From positions 1 through 16,572 of the forward strand of contig DATLBY010000465.1 in assembly GCA_035526665.1 (NCBI GenBank): a DNA stretch of 16,572 nt. Reading direction: 5' to 3'. A model generated the notes under the pieces. That model had not been told where the DNA came from and made no database searches. It saw nothing but the letters and a program-made list of their open reading frames with translations. Shown here piece after piece: positions 14,429 through 16,572 of the stretch. This DNA comes from DATLBY01 sp035526665 (GTDB taxonomy: Bacteria > Acidobacteriota > Terriglobia > Bryobacterales > Bryobacteraceae). A program made the translations under genes and the position numbers. Each line of letters starts with the position of its first letter. Position 1 is the stretch's first letter.

Positions 14429-16234
14429 TTAGATGCGCTGCAGCAAATGGTCCGCGATGCGGAACGAGTTTGCCTGAATTGTTAAGGTCGGGTTCGCTCC
14501 ACCGGAAGTAGGCATAAAGCTTCCATCAGTGACATAGAGGTTGTCGAATTCCCACGCACGGCAGTTGGTATCCAGCACCGAGTCCCTGGGATCCGTTCCA
14601 AAGCGTGCGCCACCGAGAATATGATTGGCAATGCGAGCCAAACCGTTCTCCGCCTGATAGACTCCCCCCAATTCATTCACGTTGTAATTGCCCTTGCCGC
14701 CGTCACCGCCAAAACGCAGGACATTGGCGCACTCATTGGCGAGCACATCCATGAGGTACCGGTCATGCGAGTGCCATTCCTTCACGATATAGGCGACGTT
14801 GCGGTTCCACTTGTCGGTCACGTTGGAGTGCAACTCGATGCGGTTCGACTTCAGAGGAACCTGATTAGCCATAAAGCTAACGGACAGGCGTGTGCCGAAG
14901 TTCTCATCGAGGAAGGATGCCAAGCGATCGCCGGTGAGCGAGGTGTCGTTGACGAAGGCGCTCCAGATGGTGTCCATGTCCTGACTGCCGTGCGTGCGCG
15001 CGAGAGATACCGGCAGGCACTGGTCCGAGGTGTTGTTGTACATCGCGGCGCCGGCCCAGAGTCCCTTCTCCATCAGATATTCGCGGCGGGAGCAGAAGTC
15101 GGTCGCCCAGTCGCTGTCCACGGAAACGGACTTGTCGAACCGGCCGGGCATCACGGCCTCCGCTCCACCAAAGCAGTGCGTGAGGAAATACTTGCCGAGA
15201 AGGTCGTTTTGCCAGATGCGGCGGCTGAACTCCATGTCCTGCATAGCGGAAAGCATCAGAAGCCGAACGGATTCTATGGCCGAGCAGGCGACAACAACGA
15301 TCTTGCCTTCTACGGTTTTACGGGCGCCCCCCTCGTCCCGATAGTGGACGGTCTTAACCGTCCCGTTCCCGTTCATGGCCAAATGGGTGACGCTGCAGTT
15401 CGGACGCAACTCGAAGTTCGGTAAGTTATATACAGGCCGCAGCAGCGACACCCAGGTGTTTGACTTCAGCCCGAGCGGACAACCGTAACGATTGACGTAG
15501 CCACTTTTGGCGGCATTGCCGCCGGGGTACTTGCGATCGCTCGGCTCATGGTCCTCTGTAATGACGGCGAGCGGCGTACGGTACCGCGGCATTTTCAACG
15601 CGTCCATGCCGACCTCGACGAACTTGCTGATCGGATTGGGAGCGAGCGGCTTCTGGTAGTGATCTACGCTTGCTGGTTTGAGTTGGTTCTCCCGCGTGCC
15701 TTGAATACCGACCGCCCACTCGGCTTTGGTGTAGTAGGGCTCAAGCTCGTCGTAGGAGATGGGCCAGTCTCTGGATTCGCGTTTCACGTCGCCATTCGGA
15801 TCGTTGCGAATGTCGTTGCGCGACTGGTTCAATGACGCCAAGCGGAAATCGTCAGGGGCAAATCGGAGCGACACGGCGCCGTACAACTGGGTTCCCCCGC
15901 CAACGCATTGCGCGGTGTATCCCTCGATGGTGGCGCGGTCGCGGCCGTCGGCGCCCTTGTAGACATGCGGCTCATCATTCAGGTCCGGTTCGACGTGACT
16001 CGAATAAAACGAGTCGCCGAAGTTCGCCATTCCGTTTACACGGATGCGTTTCTCGGCGCCCGTGGCAAGAAGTTCATCGCGTTTGAAGTCGCTGAGTCCC
16101 TTGGTGTCGTCCTGGGTACGGAAGAGGGGGCCCTTCTCCAGCACGAGCACGGATTTGCCCGCCTTCGCGGCTGCGTTCGCGATGGGCGCGCCACCAGCGC
16201 CGCTGCCAATGATGACAATGTCGTATTGACTCAT
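14429..16234 (-). CDS. GMC-family FAD oxidoreductase, gluconate 2-dehydrogenase-type large subunit
   Basis: This 601-residue flavoenzyme probably oxidises a sugar, polyol or sugar acid. FAD binding is seen at YDIVIIGSGAGGAPIANAA (4-22; GSGAGG 10-15) with E33, and at CVGGGTQLYGAVSLR (110-124). The GMC C-terminal domain has HILGGARFG (538-546) and DGSFMPTSGGANPTLTIQA (570-588). H538 and N581 align with the His-Asn catalytic pair of cholesterol oxidase-type GMC enzymes. I chose the ATG at 16234, which has AAGGA 7 bases upstream and starts three residues before the Rossmann strand. The 23-residue in-frame extension would overlap the upstream gene. There is no signal peptide. In gluconate and fructose dehydrogenases the small subunit carries the Tat signal and the flavin subunit is co-exported, and a subunit 3-like gene lies 14 bases upstream here. 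No cytochrome subunit is seen in the window. Confidence 0.9.
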   Translation of the reverse strand: MSQYDIVIIGSGAGGAPIANAAAKAGKSVLVLEKGPLFRTQDDTKGLSDFKRDELLATGAEKRIRVNGMANFGDSFYSSHVEPDLNDEPHVYKGADGRDRATIEGYTAQCVGGGTQLYGAVSLRFAPDDFRLASLNQSRNDIRNDPNGDVKRESRDWPISYDELEPYYTKAEWAVGIQGTRENQLKPASVDHYQKPLAPNPISKFVEVGMDALKMPRYRTPLAVITEDHEPSDRKYPGGNAAKSGYVNRYGCPLGLKSNTWVSLLRPVYNLPNFELRPNCSVTHLAMNGNGTVKTVHYRDEGGARKTVEGKIVVVACSAIESVRLLMLSAMQDMEFSRRIWQNDLLGKYFLTHCFGGAEAVMPGRFDKSVSVDSDWATDFCSRREYLMEKGLWAGAAMYNNTSDQCLPVSLARTHGSQDMDTIWSAFVNDTSLTGDRLASFLDENFGTRLSVSFMANQVPLKSNRIELHSNVTDKWNRNVAYIVKEWHSHDRYLMDVLANECANVLRFGGDGGKGNYNVNELGGVYQAENGLARIANHILGGARFGTDPRDSVLDTNCRAWEFDNLYVTDGSFMPTSGGANPTLTIQANSFRIADHLLQRI

Positions 16235-16241
16235 CCTGTTG

Positions 16242-16246
16242 TCCTT
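16242..16246 (-). promoter_or_regulatory. Ribosome binding site deciding the GMC start
   Basis: AAGGA on the minus strand ends 7 bases before the ATG at 16234 and lies in the 14-base gap after the upstream stop. It supports the shorter GMC protein, which begins MSQYDIVIIGSG. Confidence 0.65.
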
Positions 16247-16248
16247 TT

Positions 16249-16572
16249 CTACCCGCGGTAGTGCTCGCTTGTGCCGTACGGCTTTTCTATCGCTTGCTGC
16301 CAACTGAAAAGGGTGCTCCCGTCTTGGGAAACGTATCGTTCACTAAGGTACGCCCATCCGCTCGCGCCCGCGTTCCCGCAGTGCTTTGGATGAGAGAAAG
16401 CGCCGGTCAATGTGTGGCGGCGGAGCAGTTTTAGGAAGTATTGCGGGCTGCCGTAAGTGTTGTAATTCCAGCCGGAAACAGTGCCGGAGCCCATCTGATC
16501 GTATAGCTCAATGTACATCTCGATCGACATTTGGCGTGGTTCCTGATAGGGATTCCGCATCCGCAACAAACG
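16249..16572 (-). CDS. Gluconate 2-dehydrogenase subunit 3 family protein (C-terminal part)
   Basis: The frame is open from the right edge to a TAG stop, giving the last 107 residues. The start lies outside the window. The block FLKLLRRHTLTGAFSHPKHC, followed by GNAGASGW, matches the family signature in which a 'LLR.HT..G.F.DP.YGGN....GW' pattern ends the domain (PF13618). A further 30 residues after it end in EKPYGTSEHYRG, slightly longer than typical. These small subunits pair with GMC flavoproteins such as the gene 14 bases downstream, and often carry the Tat signal for both. Whether that signal exists here cannot be seen. The first Met codons in this fragment are not the start, since the reading frame continues off the edge. 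Family assignment rests on one motif block, so it is good but not certain. Confidence 0.75.
   Translation of the reverse strand, partial: RLLRMRNPYQEPRQMSIEMYIELYDQMGSGTVSGWNYNTYGSPQYFLKLLRRHTLTGAFSHPKHCGNAGASGWAYLSERYVSQDGSTLFSWQQAIEKPYGTSEHYRG

Noticed and set aside
14621..15424. 267-codon plus-strand frame opposite the GMC gene
   Set aside because: It is the antisense shadow of a fully conserved GMC oxidoreductase.
16235..16303. 23-residue N-terminal extension of the GMC protein
   Set aside because: It is Arg/Lys-rich, overlaps the upstream coding region and passes over a well-spaced AAGGA before the ATG at 16234. It does not contain a Tat motif.

Overview
The window looks like a chromosomal stretch of a GC-rich, Gram-negative, soil-type bacterium. 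Planctomycete-style cytochrome/DUF1549/DUF1553 proteins paired with DUF1501 proteins, many Tat-exported oxidoreductases, DUF1080 proteins and PepSY membrane proteins together suggest Acidobacteriota, most likely the Solibacter/Bryobacter group. Planctomycetota or Verrucomicrobiota cannot be excluded. This placement is an inference from family content, not a phylogenetic result. No rRNA, tRNA, CRISPR array, insertion sequence or phage gene is visible. Gene density is high and every gap is shorter than 160 bases.

Layout: (1) 1-123 is the 3' end of an unrecognised gene, followed by a PepSY-type four-helix membrane protein (252-1382, +). (2) 1411-5176 on the minus strand is a three-gene group, read right to left: a Tat-exported spermidine-dehydrogenase-like flavoprotein, a Tat-exported Gfo/Idh/MocA oxidoreductase and a secreted DUF1080 (3-keto-disaccharide hydrolase family) protein. 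This combination fits periplasmic oxidation and cleavage of sugars or glycosides. (3) Divergent from it across 5177-5328 is a tightly coupled pair on the plus strand: a 1044-residue exported cytochrome c/DUF1549/DUF1553 protein and a Tat-exported DUF1501 protein. (4) 9905-16572 on the minus strand is a compact operon that enters from beyond the right edge: gluconate-2-dehydrogenase subunit 3-like protein (partial), GMC flavoprotein, two tandem cupin proteins and a GlgX-type glycogen debranching enzyme. Gaps are 10-18 bases, or a 1-base stop/start overlap.

The operon in (4) is the least explained part. The two cupin proteins (379 and 430 residues) appear to be diverged paralogues. They share a large N-terminal region that I do not recognise and a C-terminal cupin with a complete 3-His/1-Glu metal site. 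They lie between a GMC dehydrogenase pair and an alpha-1,6-glucan debranching enzyme, an arrangement I do not know as a described system. A reasonable inference is a carbohydrate oxidation module in which the cupins act on or near the product of the flavoenzyme, but substrate and compartment are not determined by the sequence.
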